Assembly: GCA_029880025.1 (NCBI GenBank)
Contig: JAOUPE010000133.1
Location: 1 to 5,049, forward strand
Source: Caldifarciminota bacterium
GTDB lineage: Bacteria; Hydrothermota; Tepidihabitantia; Tepidihabitantales; JAOUPE01
DNA: 5,049 bases
Direction of reading: 5' to 3'
The notes under the pieces were generated by a model. The model made no database searches. It saw only the letters and a program-made list of their open reading frames with translations, and was not told the DNA's origin. A program made the translations under genes and the position numbers. Below, one piece after another: positions 1 to 4,643 of the stretch. Positions within the stretch are counted from its first letter, which is position 1. Each line of letters starts with the position of its first letter.

Positions 1-84
1 GCAGTGCTTGCAGTTTGAGTTACACTGATAAGTGACCATGAATTCAAGGCGATTAACCGTTAAATATTTATTCATCGAATGCAT
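1..84 (-). CDS. Radical SAM domain protein, N-terminal fragment (cut by left window edge)
   Basis: Reading leftward from ATG at 84-82, the frame is open to the window edge and gives 28 codons. They end in TYQCNSNCKHC, which matches the radical SAM signature CX3CX2C; in this family the three cysteines ligate a [4Fe-4S] cluster that cleaves S-adenosylmethionine. The residues before it (NRLEFMVTYQC) have the hydrophobic beta-strand character usual just ahead of the motif. An in-frame TAA at 105-103 bounds the N-terminus. ATG 84 is chosen because a promoter-like -10 ends four bases before it; ATG 75 (starting MNKYLTVNRLEF) is an equally reasonable start. Neither has a Shine-Dalgarno sequence. Everything after the third cysteine lies outside the window, so substrate and subfamily (SPASM, peptide maturase, cofactor enzyme) cannot be told. 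The family call is fairly firm despite the short length. Confidence 0.72.
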   Translation of the reverse strand, partial: MHSMNKYLTVNRLEFMVTYQCNSNCKHC

Positions 85-88
85 AGAT

Positions 89-116
89 AATATAAAAGAA
101 ATTTACCTTTTATCAA
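89..116 (-). promoter_or_regulatory. Candidate sigma70-like promoter for the radical SAM gene
   Basis: On the minus strand TTGATA (116-111) is followed by a 16-base spacer and TATATT (94-89), each close to consensus. The -10 ends four bases before ATG 84, so transcription would begin at or next to the start codon. The region is AT-rich, so a chance match is possible; the layout repeats that seen at 935-970 and 4707-4742. Confidence 0.4.
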
Positions 117-171
117 TCACTTCACCGATAACCGAGACTATCGTTTTGCCTGGTTTTGATTTAGCTATTCC

Positions 172-200
172 AACCTAAACCGATTGTGCTTAAACCTAAA
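172..200. repeat. Short direct repeat, 8 bp, 21 bp period
   Basis: AACCTAAA occurs at 172-179 and again at 193-200. The start-to-start distance is 21 bp, about two helical turns, so both copies would face the same side of the DNA. It lies in the spacer between the GNAT stop and the radical SAM start, more than 50 bp upstream of the radical SAM promoter. A protein-binding pair is possible, but two 8-mers can recur by chance in AT-rich DNA. Confidence 0.25.
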
Positions 201-217
201 GCAGTTCTCTTTAATTT

Positions 218-251
218 GCGAAACTTCATTTTTCGCTACTTTATAAAAGTA
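218..251. repeat. Two abutting small hairpins downstream of the GNAT gene
   Basis: GCGAAA (218-223) pairs with TTTCGC (231-236) across a 7-base loop. Immediately next, TACTTT (237-242) pairs with AAAGTA (246-251) across a 3-base loop. On the GNAT transcript they begin three bases after the TAA stop and could end or protect the 3' end. There is no T-run on that strand, so this is not a classic intrinsic terminator. On the plus strand the second hairpin is followed by TTTTT (252-256), but no plus-strand gene is seen upstream of it. Confidence 0.3.
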
Positions 252-254
252 TTT

Positions 255-836
255 TTAATACTTCTTCTTGGAATATCGTTGAATATATTGCTGGCGGGTT
301 AATGTCATGAAGATATGGTTTACCCAGGGCGGTTTCTCAACGATGGGGCTAAAGCCAGCTTTTTCATAGACACGGATTGCGGCTGGATTCTTTTTGTGCG
401 GTGGGACCAGGAAAATGCCACAACCGGCTCGTTCAAAGGCAAAACGAACCACTTCGCGCATCGCTTTAGAGGCTAACCCTTTTCCCCAAAATTCCGGCTT
501 AAGCTTAATGTCACCAATCAGGCAAACGATTCCTTTTGGTTTCTGCCATTCACCCAATTTCTGGTCTTCTTTCAGTGGGGCGATGAATGATTCGCCAATT
601 CTTGTGCCATCGGGTAATTTTATAATTAACTGGGTGTATTTATTGCCCAGTTCTTTATGAATTTCATCATAACGCTCCCAGGCTTCTTGTATCTCATCAA
701 TACGAGACCAACCTCGGAATCGTGGAAACTCATCAGCATAGTGCATAACATCGTGGTTGTACCAAAGGGCAAAAAGGAAGGGCATATCGTCACGTTCCAT
801 CGCCATTGCAATTATGTCTGGTTTACTCCGCATCAT
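255..836 (-). CDS. GNAT-family N-acetyltransferase
   Basis: A 193-residue protein, a normal length for one GNAT domain, likely cytoplasmic. The family transfers an acetyl group from acetyl-CoA to an amine. Motif A is seen around residues 110-122 (beta-strand IKLKPEFWGKGLA, with the G118-x-G120-x-A122 pyrophosphate loop), followed by a helix (S123-R136). Motif B is seen around 150-162 (NPAAIRVYEKAGF), the usual CoA-side helix ending in the AGF strand. The N-terminal part (residues 25-60, rich in W, Y, H and acidic residues) resembles the RimJ/RimL or AAC(6')-like Acetyltransf_3 group, but the substrate cannot be read from sequence. The C-terminus is basic (SKKKY). ATG 836-834 is directly followed by a second ATG; neither has a Shine-Dalgarno sequence. 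The gene is divergent from the membrane protein at 970 and shares its promoter region. Family assignment is secure, substrate unknown. Confidence 0.9.
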   Translation of the reverse strand: MMRSKPDIIAMAMERDDMPFLFALWYNHDVMHYADEFPRFRGWSRIDEIQEAWERYDEIHKELGNKYTQLIIKLPDGTRIGESFIAPLKEDQKLGEWQKPKGIVCLIGDIKLKPEFWGKGLASKAMREVVRFAFERAGCGIFLVPPHKKNPAAIRVYEKAGFSPIVEKPPWVNHIFMTLTRQQYIQRYSKKKY

Positions 837-841
837 TCTAT

Positions 842-847
842 ATTATA
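842..847 (-). promoter_or_regulatory. Consensus TATAAT box just before the GNAT start codon
   Basis: On the minus strand a perfect TATAAT occupies 847-842, five bases before ATG 836. If used, it would yield a leaderless GNAT mRNA. No acceptable -35 lies 16-18 bases upstream (candidates such as ACCTGT are poor), so it may be an accidental match in the leader of the stronger promoter at 903-876. Confidence 0.3.
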
Positions 848-875
848 CTGATTTAATATTCACAACAGGTTCGAA

Positions 876-903
876 ATCTTAACTCCAATTATTCAAATGT
901 CAA
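876..903 (-). promoter_or_regulatory. Promoter for the GNAT gene
   Basis: On the minus strand a perfect TTGACA (903-898) is followed by a 16-base spacer and TAAGAT (881-876). The predicted start near 869 gives a leader of about 33 bases without a Shine-Dalgarno sequence. The promoter shares both hexamers, the spacer length and most of its downstream half with the one at 3815-3788. Confidence 0.5.
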
Positions 904-940
904 TATCCGGCATATAGTATTTCCCTATATTGCATTGACA
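898..940. promoter_or_regulatory. Nested inverted repeat uniting two divergent -35 boxes
   Basis: Outer arms TGTCAAT (898-904) and ATTGACA (934-940) are perfect inverted copies. Inside them ATATAG (912-917) and CTATAT (925-930) pair, extended by GC/GC across one bulged base. The left outer arm read on the minus strand is the GNAT -35, and the right arm is the -35 of the membrane protein gene. The symmetry may simply reflect two consensus -35 boxes back to back. The inner arms are not explained by that and are a plausible operator that would control both genes. Confidence 0.4.
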
Positions 941-962
941 AGTATGATTTGCCCAATAAAAT
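935..962 (+). promoter_or_regulatory. Promoter for the membrane-anchored protein, leaderless arrangement
   Basis: A perfect TTGACA (935-940), a 16-base spacer and TAAAAT (957-962) form a strong sigma70-like promoter. Only seven bases separate the -10 from ATG 970, so the predicted transcription start falls on or next to the start codon. The alternative TTG start at 949 lies inside the promoter spacer, which argues against it. Confidence 0.6.
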
Positions 963-969
963 ATTTCCG

Positions 970-1623
970 ATGAATAAATTAATATTAATTTTTGCTCTTT
1001 TTGTATTACTTGCTTATGGACATCAGCCAAGACTGGTTTATGATGAAGAACTGACCATTGAAAATCCGAAGATAGTCGAAAACCCGGAAATTTCTCAGGC
1101 GTTTTATGGAAAATTAAAAGGCAAACCTGAATATTATAAGATTGGGTCGGACCAGGAATTTAACCTTTATGTAAATATCGTAGTCCCAGCCAAGCAAGGA
1201 GCCAGAACCGATTTTCGGGTCGAGATTTCGATTAAGGATACATTCATCACGCTTAACGGCGAATCTTTCCAATGGGAAAAGTTCTTTGAACAATTTGGCG
1301 GCGACCATTATTTGAAAGGTCCGGAATTTGAAAAGAGAGTCCGGAAAGGCGAGTATTTAATTAAAGTTTATAATCCGGCTAATCAAGGAAGCTATTCTTT
1401 AGTCGTCGGGAAAATCGAAGCATTTCCACCAAAAGAGGCAATAAATGCAATTTTATCTTTGCCTAAATTAAAGAAAGACTTTTTTGCCAAATCACCGTTC
1501 ACCGCTTTTTTCAATTATATCGGATTATTTTTATTGGTTACATTAGTTATATTAGCTGGGGTAATATTGTTGTTGGTCTTTATCATTCGCCGTATCACAA
1601 AACATAAACCACAAAAAGCATAA
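970..1623 (+). CDS. Exported protein with C-terminal membrane anchor, unknown function
   Basis: A 217-residue protein. Residues 1-17 are a short signal peptide (MNKLILIF, then a hydrophobic core) with a plausible A-Y-G cleavage site, leaving a mature N-terminus of HQPRLVYD. Residues 18-180 form a soluble, probably beta-rich extracytoplasmic domain with conspicuous blocks: NPEISQAFYGKLKG (38-51), EFNLYVNIVVP (63-73), FFEQFGGDHYLKGPEFE (105-121) and YNPANQGSYSLVVG (134-147). The last two suggest a jelly-roll-like or pre-peptidase C-like fold. Residues 184-206 are one transmembrane helix followed by the basic tail RRITKHKPQKA, so the domain faces outward and the tail inward. The start is ATG 970, not the in-frame TTG at 949, because the promoter -10 ends seven bases before ATG 970. 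I do not recognise a named family. An exposed N-terminal His could bind metal, but no other metal motif is seen. It is divergent from the GNAT gene and convergent with the repeat protein. Topology is confident, function is not. Confidence 0.85.
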   Translation: MNKLILIFALFVLLAYGHQPRLVYDEELTIENPKIVENPEISQAFYGKLKGKPEYYKIGSDQEFNLYVNIVVPAKQGARTDFRVEISIKDTFITLNGESFQWEKFFEQFGGDHYLKGPEFEKRVRKGEYLIKVYNPANQGSYSLVVGKIEAFPPKEAINAILSLPKLKKDFFAKSPFTAFFNYIGLFLLVTLVILAGVILLLVFIIRRITKHKPQKA

Positions 1624-1666
1624 CCAATAACAAAGATTGAATATTTAAGTAGAGTTGGCTGAGTTT

Positions 1667-2791
1667 TTAGGGTTCGGTTGATTCTAACCAGATGATTGGC
1701 TTGGTAAAGGCATCGATACCGAGACAGATTCGGCAAAAGTAGGTTCCACTTGGAACAACCCGACCATGAATGTCTTTTCTGTCCCAGATGGCTTGGTGAA
1801 AACCAGCAGGCATTATGCCGGTGATTAATTTCCGAACCAGACGACCGCCGACATCATAAATACTAAGATTTACCTCTTGTTCAGAGGGCAGATTAAATCT
1901 GACAACTGTTTGTGATTTGGCAGGAACCGGGTAAACTTCTATCTTCAACCGATTCCAAGCTGGTTTGGTTAGTTTGGATTTTAACCCGACGCTTCCACTG
2001 GTATCAACCAGGGTAGCATAGATGTCATAGTTTCCGGTCCGAGCATCGGTCCAGGTCACCAGAAACCTTTCACCATCACTGGCAACTGCCGGGTCGAATT
2101 GAGAACCGGTATCAGTACAGATTGGAATACCTTCAGGGTCAAGAACCGTGCCATCAGAAAGGATTCGACAACCGTAAATGTCGCGTTCCTCATTCATTTC
2201 GCTCCAGACCACAAAATAAAAGCCACTGCCAGAAGTAACGGCTGGGTCAGATAAGCCTTGCTCGGTGCGGGCGATAAGGACTGGTGCAGTGTCCAGCATT
2301 TCTCCTTGAGCACTGAGCCGACGAAAGTACAAATCAGAGCCGATGAGACCAGGTGTCTCGCAGCTCCAGACCACAAGATAATTCTGTCCATCCGATTTAA
2401 CCGCTACCCGGCCTATAAGCAAGGTGTCACTGGAGAATTCAAATGGCATGGAATCAATGATTTCGCCTGAACTATCGACACGGGCACCAAGAATGACATC
2501 ACCACTTATCCGGTTGCCCAGCCATGCCACTAAGTACTGGTCTTCGTTACTGGCAACTGCTGGTAAAGTATAATAATCGGACGAATCTCTGCCGCTGAGC
2601 TGAATTCCATTATTATTCAAGACCCTGCCATCTGGGGTGACTAGAGTATAGTAGATATGAGCAGGATGGTCTCGACGGTCTAACCAGGCAACCAGATAAT
2701 ACTGACTATTAAACGCTAAATCCGGCAGGATTTGGTCCTGATAGAACGTATTAATATCAAAAGGGTTAAGGACTGTTCTGTCAGGTGCCAC
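1667..2791 (-). CDS. C-terminal part of the repeat protein: repeats 3-7 and FlgD-Ig/T9SS-like domain
   Basis: The frame after the internal TGA stays open; its first start-type codon is GTG at 2791-2789, giving 374 residues. That GTG has no Shine-Dalgarno sequence and sits in a GC-rich hairpin, so independent initiation is unlikely. Repeats 3-6 begin near residues 18, 70, 124 and 178, and repeat 7 spans 230-268 (FLVTWTDARTGNYDIYATLV). Residues 282-370 contain the sorting-domain hallmarks: VYPVPAKSQTVVRFNLP, LSIYDVGGRLVRKL, PAGFHQAIWD, GRVVPSGTYFCRI and a hydrophobic final strand before the stop. Such C-terminal domains target a protein through type IX-like secretion only if a signal peptide is present, which this piece lacks on its own. 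It therefore makes sense only as the continuation of the upstream piece. Confidence 0.65.
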   Translation of the reverse strand: MAPDRTVLNPFDINTFYQDQILPDLAFNSQYYLVAWLDRRDHPAHIYYTLVTPDGRVLNNNGIQLSGRDSSDYYTLPAVASNEDQYLVAWLGNRISGDVILGARVDSSGEIIDSMPFEFSSDTLLIGRVAVKSDGQNYLVVWSCETPGLIGSDLYFRRLSAQGEMLDTAPVLIARTEQGLSDPAVTSGSGFYFVVWSEMNEERDIYGCRILSDGTVLDPEGIPICTDTGSQFDPAVASDGERFLVTWTDARTGNYDIYATLVDTSGSVGLKSKLTKPAWNRLKIEVYPVPAKSQTVVRFNLPSEQEVNLSIYDVGGRLVRKLITGIMPAGFHQAIWDRKDIHGRVVPSGTYFCRICLGIDAFTKPIIWLESTEP

Positions 2792-2815
2792 CCGGGCGCC
2801 GATTATATCCCGGGT
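2790..2815 (-). repeat. Hairpin starting three bases after the internal TGA
   Basis: On the minus strand ACCCGGG (2815-2809) pairs perfectly with CCCGGGT (2796-2790) across a 12-base loop. It is the most GC-rich stem in the window and begins after TGA-TTT. The position recalls a bacterial SECIS element, but the loop lies only 10 bases from the TGA and begins with AT rather than G, both unlike the known consensus. The arms are two copies of the palindrome CCCGGG within coding sequence (TRD and ARV codons), so chance is plausible. Confidence 0.45.
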
Positions 2816-2818
2816 AAA

Positions 2819-3166
2819 TCAACACCCTTCCTGCCAGATGACTAACCAGTCAAGAGTTCCAGCACAGATTCTTGGCACCATTTCATCGCGCCGATTGCTG
2901 GCAACGAGAATACCCCAAGTATCCAGCACCGCGCCATTAGTGGCGATTCGGCAGGCATAGATATTGGTTGAAGAATCGGTCGGTAAATCACGCAGGTCGG
3001 TCCAGGCGACAAGAAACTGGTTATCATAAAATGCAACCGAAGACTGCCACTGTTCGGCAGACTCCTTGCACACTTCAATCCAACCCAGAGCCGATGTCTG
3101 CAGGATTAAGAATCCAAAGTAGAGACTGGAAAGACGTATCATAGTTCTAATAATTTTCCTTGTCAT
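2819..3166 (-). CDS. N-terminal part of the repeat protein: signal peptide and repeats 1-2
   Basis: These 115 codons end at the internal TGA. Residues 1-28 look like a signal peptide with basic residues (TRKIIRTMIR), a hydrophobic core (LYFGFLILQ) and an A-L-G cleavage site. Repeat 1 spans about 39-92, with the core FLVAWTDLRD and NIYACRIATNGAVLD. Repeat 2 starts at about 93 and stops at WQEGC. If translation ends here, the product is a short secreted fragment with one and a half repeats and no sorting domain, unlikely to be stable. Upstream of ATG 3166 only a weak purine run (AAAGAA) serves as ribosome binding site, and no convincing promoter is seen in the 127 bp before it. Confidence 0.6.
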   Translation of the reverse strand: MTRKIIRTMIRLSSLYFGFLILQTSALGWIEVCKESAEQWQSSVAFYDNQFLVAWTDLRDLPTDSSTNIYACRIATNGAVLDTWGILVASNRRDEMVPRICAGTLDWLVIWQEGC

Positions 3167-3293
3167 GATTTCTTTTTATTTACTCATATAAACTATCTAA
3201 AAAACTCGGATTGTAGGGAGATTTATGAGGTCTAACCATACAAGCATTAATGAAAATTTTAATATAACGAAAAGACAATAACAGTTTAATCGT

Positions 3294-3677
3294 TTATAAA
3301 ATCCTTGGTTCCCCAATCGGGGGATGTTTAGGTTTTTTCATTTTTTTAAGTCGAGCTAAGGCTTCAATATAAGTTTTATCACCTTTTGACCATTCAACGA
3401 GTTGTTCACATGGAAACTCGCTGCATTCATTGCAAAAATCCAACTTTTTTTCCTCGACACAACATTTGTGAATCTTACAGTCTTTTGACCAAAGGTCTTC
3501 TATATCTCCTCTACAGCCTTTGCAGCGAACATCTCGAGAATCGACATAAATATTTTTTGTTCTTCTAAACCAATCTGCGAGTTGGCCAGCAATCGTCGGG
3601 TTATTGGTTGCGGCAAAAATATCGCATTCGCTGCAGTCTAAACCGCAAGCCCCAATCATATGATACTCTTTCTTCAT
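3294..3677 (-). CDS. Cysteine-rich DUF3795-like protein
   Basis: A 127-residue, probably cytoplasmic protein with eleven cysteines. The N-terminal block IGACGLDCSECDIFAAT (residues 8-24) is the hallmark of DUF3795 proteins. It is followed by CKGCRG (52-57), C67, the pair C72-C73, and a C-terminal block FCNECSEFPCEQL (81-93). The spacing implies metal binding (zinc or an iron-sulfur cluster), though the biochemical role of the family is unknown. The length is near the family norm, and the basic, proline-rich tail KKMKKPKHPPIGEP closes the protein. The start at ATG 3677 is fixed by a strong AAGGAGG five bases upstream; an internal ATG at codon 7 lacks one. It lies 237 bp downstream of the gene at 3915-4601 and has its own promoter-like sequence at 3815-3788, so it is probably transcribed on its own. 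Confidence 0.88.
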   Translation of the reverse strand: MKKEYHMIGACGLDCSECDIFAATNNPTIAGQLADWFRRTKNIYVDSRDVRCKGCRGDIEDLWSKDCKIHKCCVEEKKLDFCNECSEFPCEQLVEWSKGDKTYIEALARLKKMKKPKHPPIGEPRIL

Positions 3678-3682
3678 ATTCC

Positions 3683-3689
3683 CCTCCTT
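3683..3689 (-). promoter_or_regulatory. Strong Shine-Dalgarno site for the DUF3795 gene
   Basis: On the minus strand AAGGAGG (3689-3683) lies five bases before ATG 3677. It decides the start and shows that this organism uses anti-SD pairing for some genes, in contrast to the SD-less genes elsewhere in the window. Confidence 0.85.
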
Positions 3690-3787
3690 ATTTATATTGC
3701 CGGTTTATATAATGGAAGAATGGGGAGTCATTTTCGTGATTCGGTTTAGACATATCTGCCATCACAGAATTAATATTTTACTCTACC

Positions 3788-3815
3788 ATCTTAATTCTAA
3801 TTAGAGCGTTGTCAA
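3788..3815 (-). promoter_or_regulatory. Promoter for the DUF3795 gene with a palindromic spacer
   Basis: On the minus strand TTGACA (3815-3810), a 16-base spacer and TAAGAT (3793-3788) match the GNAT promoter hexamer for hexamer. The spacer contains the perfect 10-bp palindrome TCTAATTAGA (3805-3796), a place where a repressor could block polymerase. The predicted leader is about 100 bases and carries the strong Shine-Dalgarno site at its end. Confidence 0.45.
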
Positions 3816-3914
3816 TAGGCAGACGTTTCAAGGTATCGATTCTTTCGTGTTAAGACCGACCTGGGTTAAAATGGGGTGTTGCTTTCAATGAATCGCGAAA
3901 AAGATTTTTGGTTT

Positions 3915-4601
3915 TCAGCACCTTGCCAAAATTCTTTCGGCTAAATCACGCCGGCGCTGAGAATACTTATTTCCGCTCCTGGTTCGTTTTAGGTATCGCT
4001 CACATACCGGCGCGGCATAGCGCATCTCCGCAATTGCCGACTTTAGTTCTATTTCATTTAAAGCGAGCAGCGTGTAAAAGAATGGAAACCTTCGCCATTG
4101 ACCATTGCCCAGACGATATGATTTTAATTTTTTCATGCCAGCCGCAAGCCTTTGTTCATTCTTATCCAATCCGCCGACCACAATATTTCGCCAGTAGGAA
4201 GCCGAGCAGATTCCGCAACAATAGGTGCCGTGCACTTTCCACTGCGTTTCATATTCCTTTAGTCTTTTCAACATTCCGAGATTCGCACGGTTCAATGCAT
4301 CTTTAACAGCCGCATCCGACACATTCAAAAGAATCAAAGCCCGGCAAGCTTCTTCGCCTAGAATATGACCGGTTGCGGCATTGGACCGGACTGCTTCGCC
4401 GGTGAAAACTTTTACTCCTTTTTTGAAATCTCTATCGGTTGGTGCAAACATGCTCGCATACGAACCCGGTTTACCGCGCCGGCTTGCAATCCATATGGCT
4501 GCTTCTTCTCTTTGTGCTTTTGATAATTGATGCCCATGGAAAAACGCTTCGTTAATCGTATCCAGCGTCTCGGCTAAACTATTAATATTGACTAATTTCA
4601 T
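3915..4601 (-). CDS. Uncharacterised helical protein with a Y-C-C-x-x-C motif
   Basis: A 228-residue, probably cytoplasmic protein with no signal peptide or membrane segment. I do not recognise a named family. The N-terminal half (residues 8-120) is helical and charged, with IASRRGKPGSYASMFAPTD at 38-56. The C-terminal half has distinctive blocks: GTYCCGICSASYWRN (125-139, cysteines 128, 129 and 132), RLAAGMKKLKSYR (151-163), GQWRRFPFFYTLLALNEI (167-184) and RYAAPVCERYLKR (194-206). The pattern of a Trp-Arg-Phe-Pro helix start after a short glycine loop faintly recalls alpha/alpha-toroid (prenyltransferase-like) repeats, but no catalytic motif is seen. ATG 4601 is preferred over an in-frame TTG at 4634 because AGGAGG lies five bases before it and the promoter start would fall near 4637. 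The gene ends with TGA, so TGA is apparently a normal stop here. Base composition looks more GC-rich than the flanking spacers. Confidence 0.8.
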   Translation of the reverse strand: MKLVNINSLAETLDTINEAFFHGHQLSKAQREEAAIWIASRRGKPGSYASMFAPTDRDFKKGVKVFTGEAVRSNAATGHILGEEACRALILLNVSDAAVKDALNRANLGMLKRLKEYETQWKVHGTYCCGICSASYWRNIVVGGLDKNEQRLAAGMKKLKSYRLGNGQWRRFPFFYTLLALNEIELKSAIAEMRYAAPVCERYLKRTRSGNKYSQRRRDLAERILARC

Positions 4602-4606
4602 CGCTA

Positions 4607-4612
4607 CCTCCT
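4607..4612 (-). promoter_or_regulatory. Strong Shine-Dalgarno site deciding the start at 4601
   Basis: On the minus strand AGGAGG (4612-4607) lies five bases before ATG 4601. The in-frame TTG at 4634 has no comparable site, so the shorter 228-residue product is favoured. Confidence 0.85.
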
Positions 4613-4643
4613 GTTGAGAACATATTCCAATCAATCATCAGTC

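Larger units (their letters stand above)
1667..3166 (-). pseudogene. Secreted beta-repeat protein with T9SS-like C-terminal domain, interrupted by one in-frame TGA
   Basis: A single reading frame of 499 codons runs from ATG 3166 to TAA 1667, broken only by TGA at 2821-2819 (codon 116). Order of parts: signal peptide (1-28, ending A-L-G), about seven degenerate repeats of some 50 residues (39-393), and a FlgD-Ig/T9SS type A-like sorting domain (about 404-495). Each repeat carries a core such as YLVAW or FLVTW, then a loop, a DIYGCR-like strand and DGTVLDP. Residues flanking the TGA belong to repeat 2 in register: the stretch from its core Trp to GARV is 16 positions, exactly as in repeat 4. 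No insertion or deletion is therefore needed, only one substitution. Homologous architectures are cell-surface or secreted proteins, possibly beta-propeller-like. I call it a pseudogene by nonsense mutation; sequencing error or readthrough remain possible. The otherwise intact frame suggests recent loss or an artefact. Confidence 0.75.

Noticed and set aside
126..147. CGATA/TATCG hairpin followed by TTTT, a possible terminator on the plus strand
   Set aside because: The stem has only five pairs with an 8-base loop, and no plus-strand gene is present upstream.
949..969. TTG at 949 as an upstream start for the membrane-anchored protein
   Set aside because: It lies within the spacer of a strong TTGACA-N16-TAAAAT promoter and adds seven residues (MPNKIFP) ahead of a well-formed signal peptide. 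ATG 970 fits better.
944..973. Nine-codon ORF (ATG 944 to TGA 973) overlapping ATG 970 as ATGA, a possible leader peptide
   Set aside because: It begins before the predicted transcription start, has no ribosome binding site, and an ATGA overlap is common by chance.
1624..1666. Bidirectional terminator between the convergent genes
   Set aside because: Only a 4-bp stem (CAAT/ATTG) is visible and no T-run follows a stem on either strand.
2819..2821. TGA reassigned to Trp or Gly genome-wide
   Set aside because: The gene at 3915-4601 appears to end at a TGA, after a natural C-terminus, so TGA most likely is a stop here. This one case is too little for reassignment.
3712..3804. 30-codon plus-strand ORF in the spacer before the DUF3795 gene
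   Set aside because: It has no ribosome binding site and an unconvincing composition, and it runs antisense through the DUF3795 promoter.
3908..4306. 132-codon plus-strand ORF opposite the 3915-4601 gene
   Set aside because: It is an antisense shadow: no start signals, His/Ser/Pro-rich composition, and the minus-strand frame is clearly the coding one.
4602..4634. TTG at 4634 as the start of the 3915-4601 gene
   Set aside because: AGGAGG lies five bases before ATG 4601, and the TTG falls almost at the predicted transcription start with no ribosome binding site.
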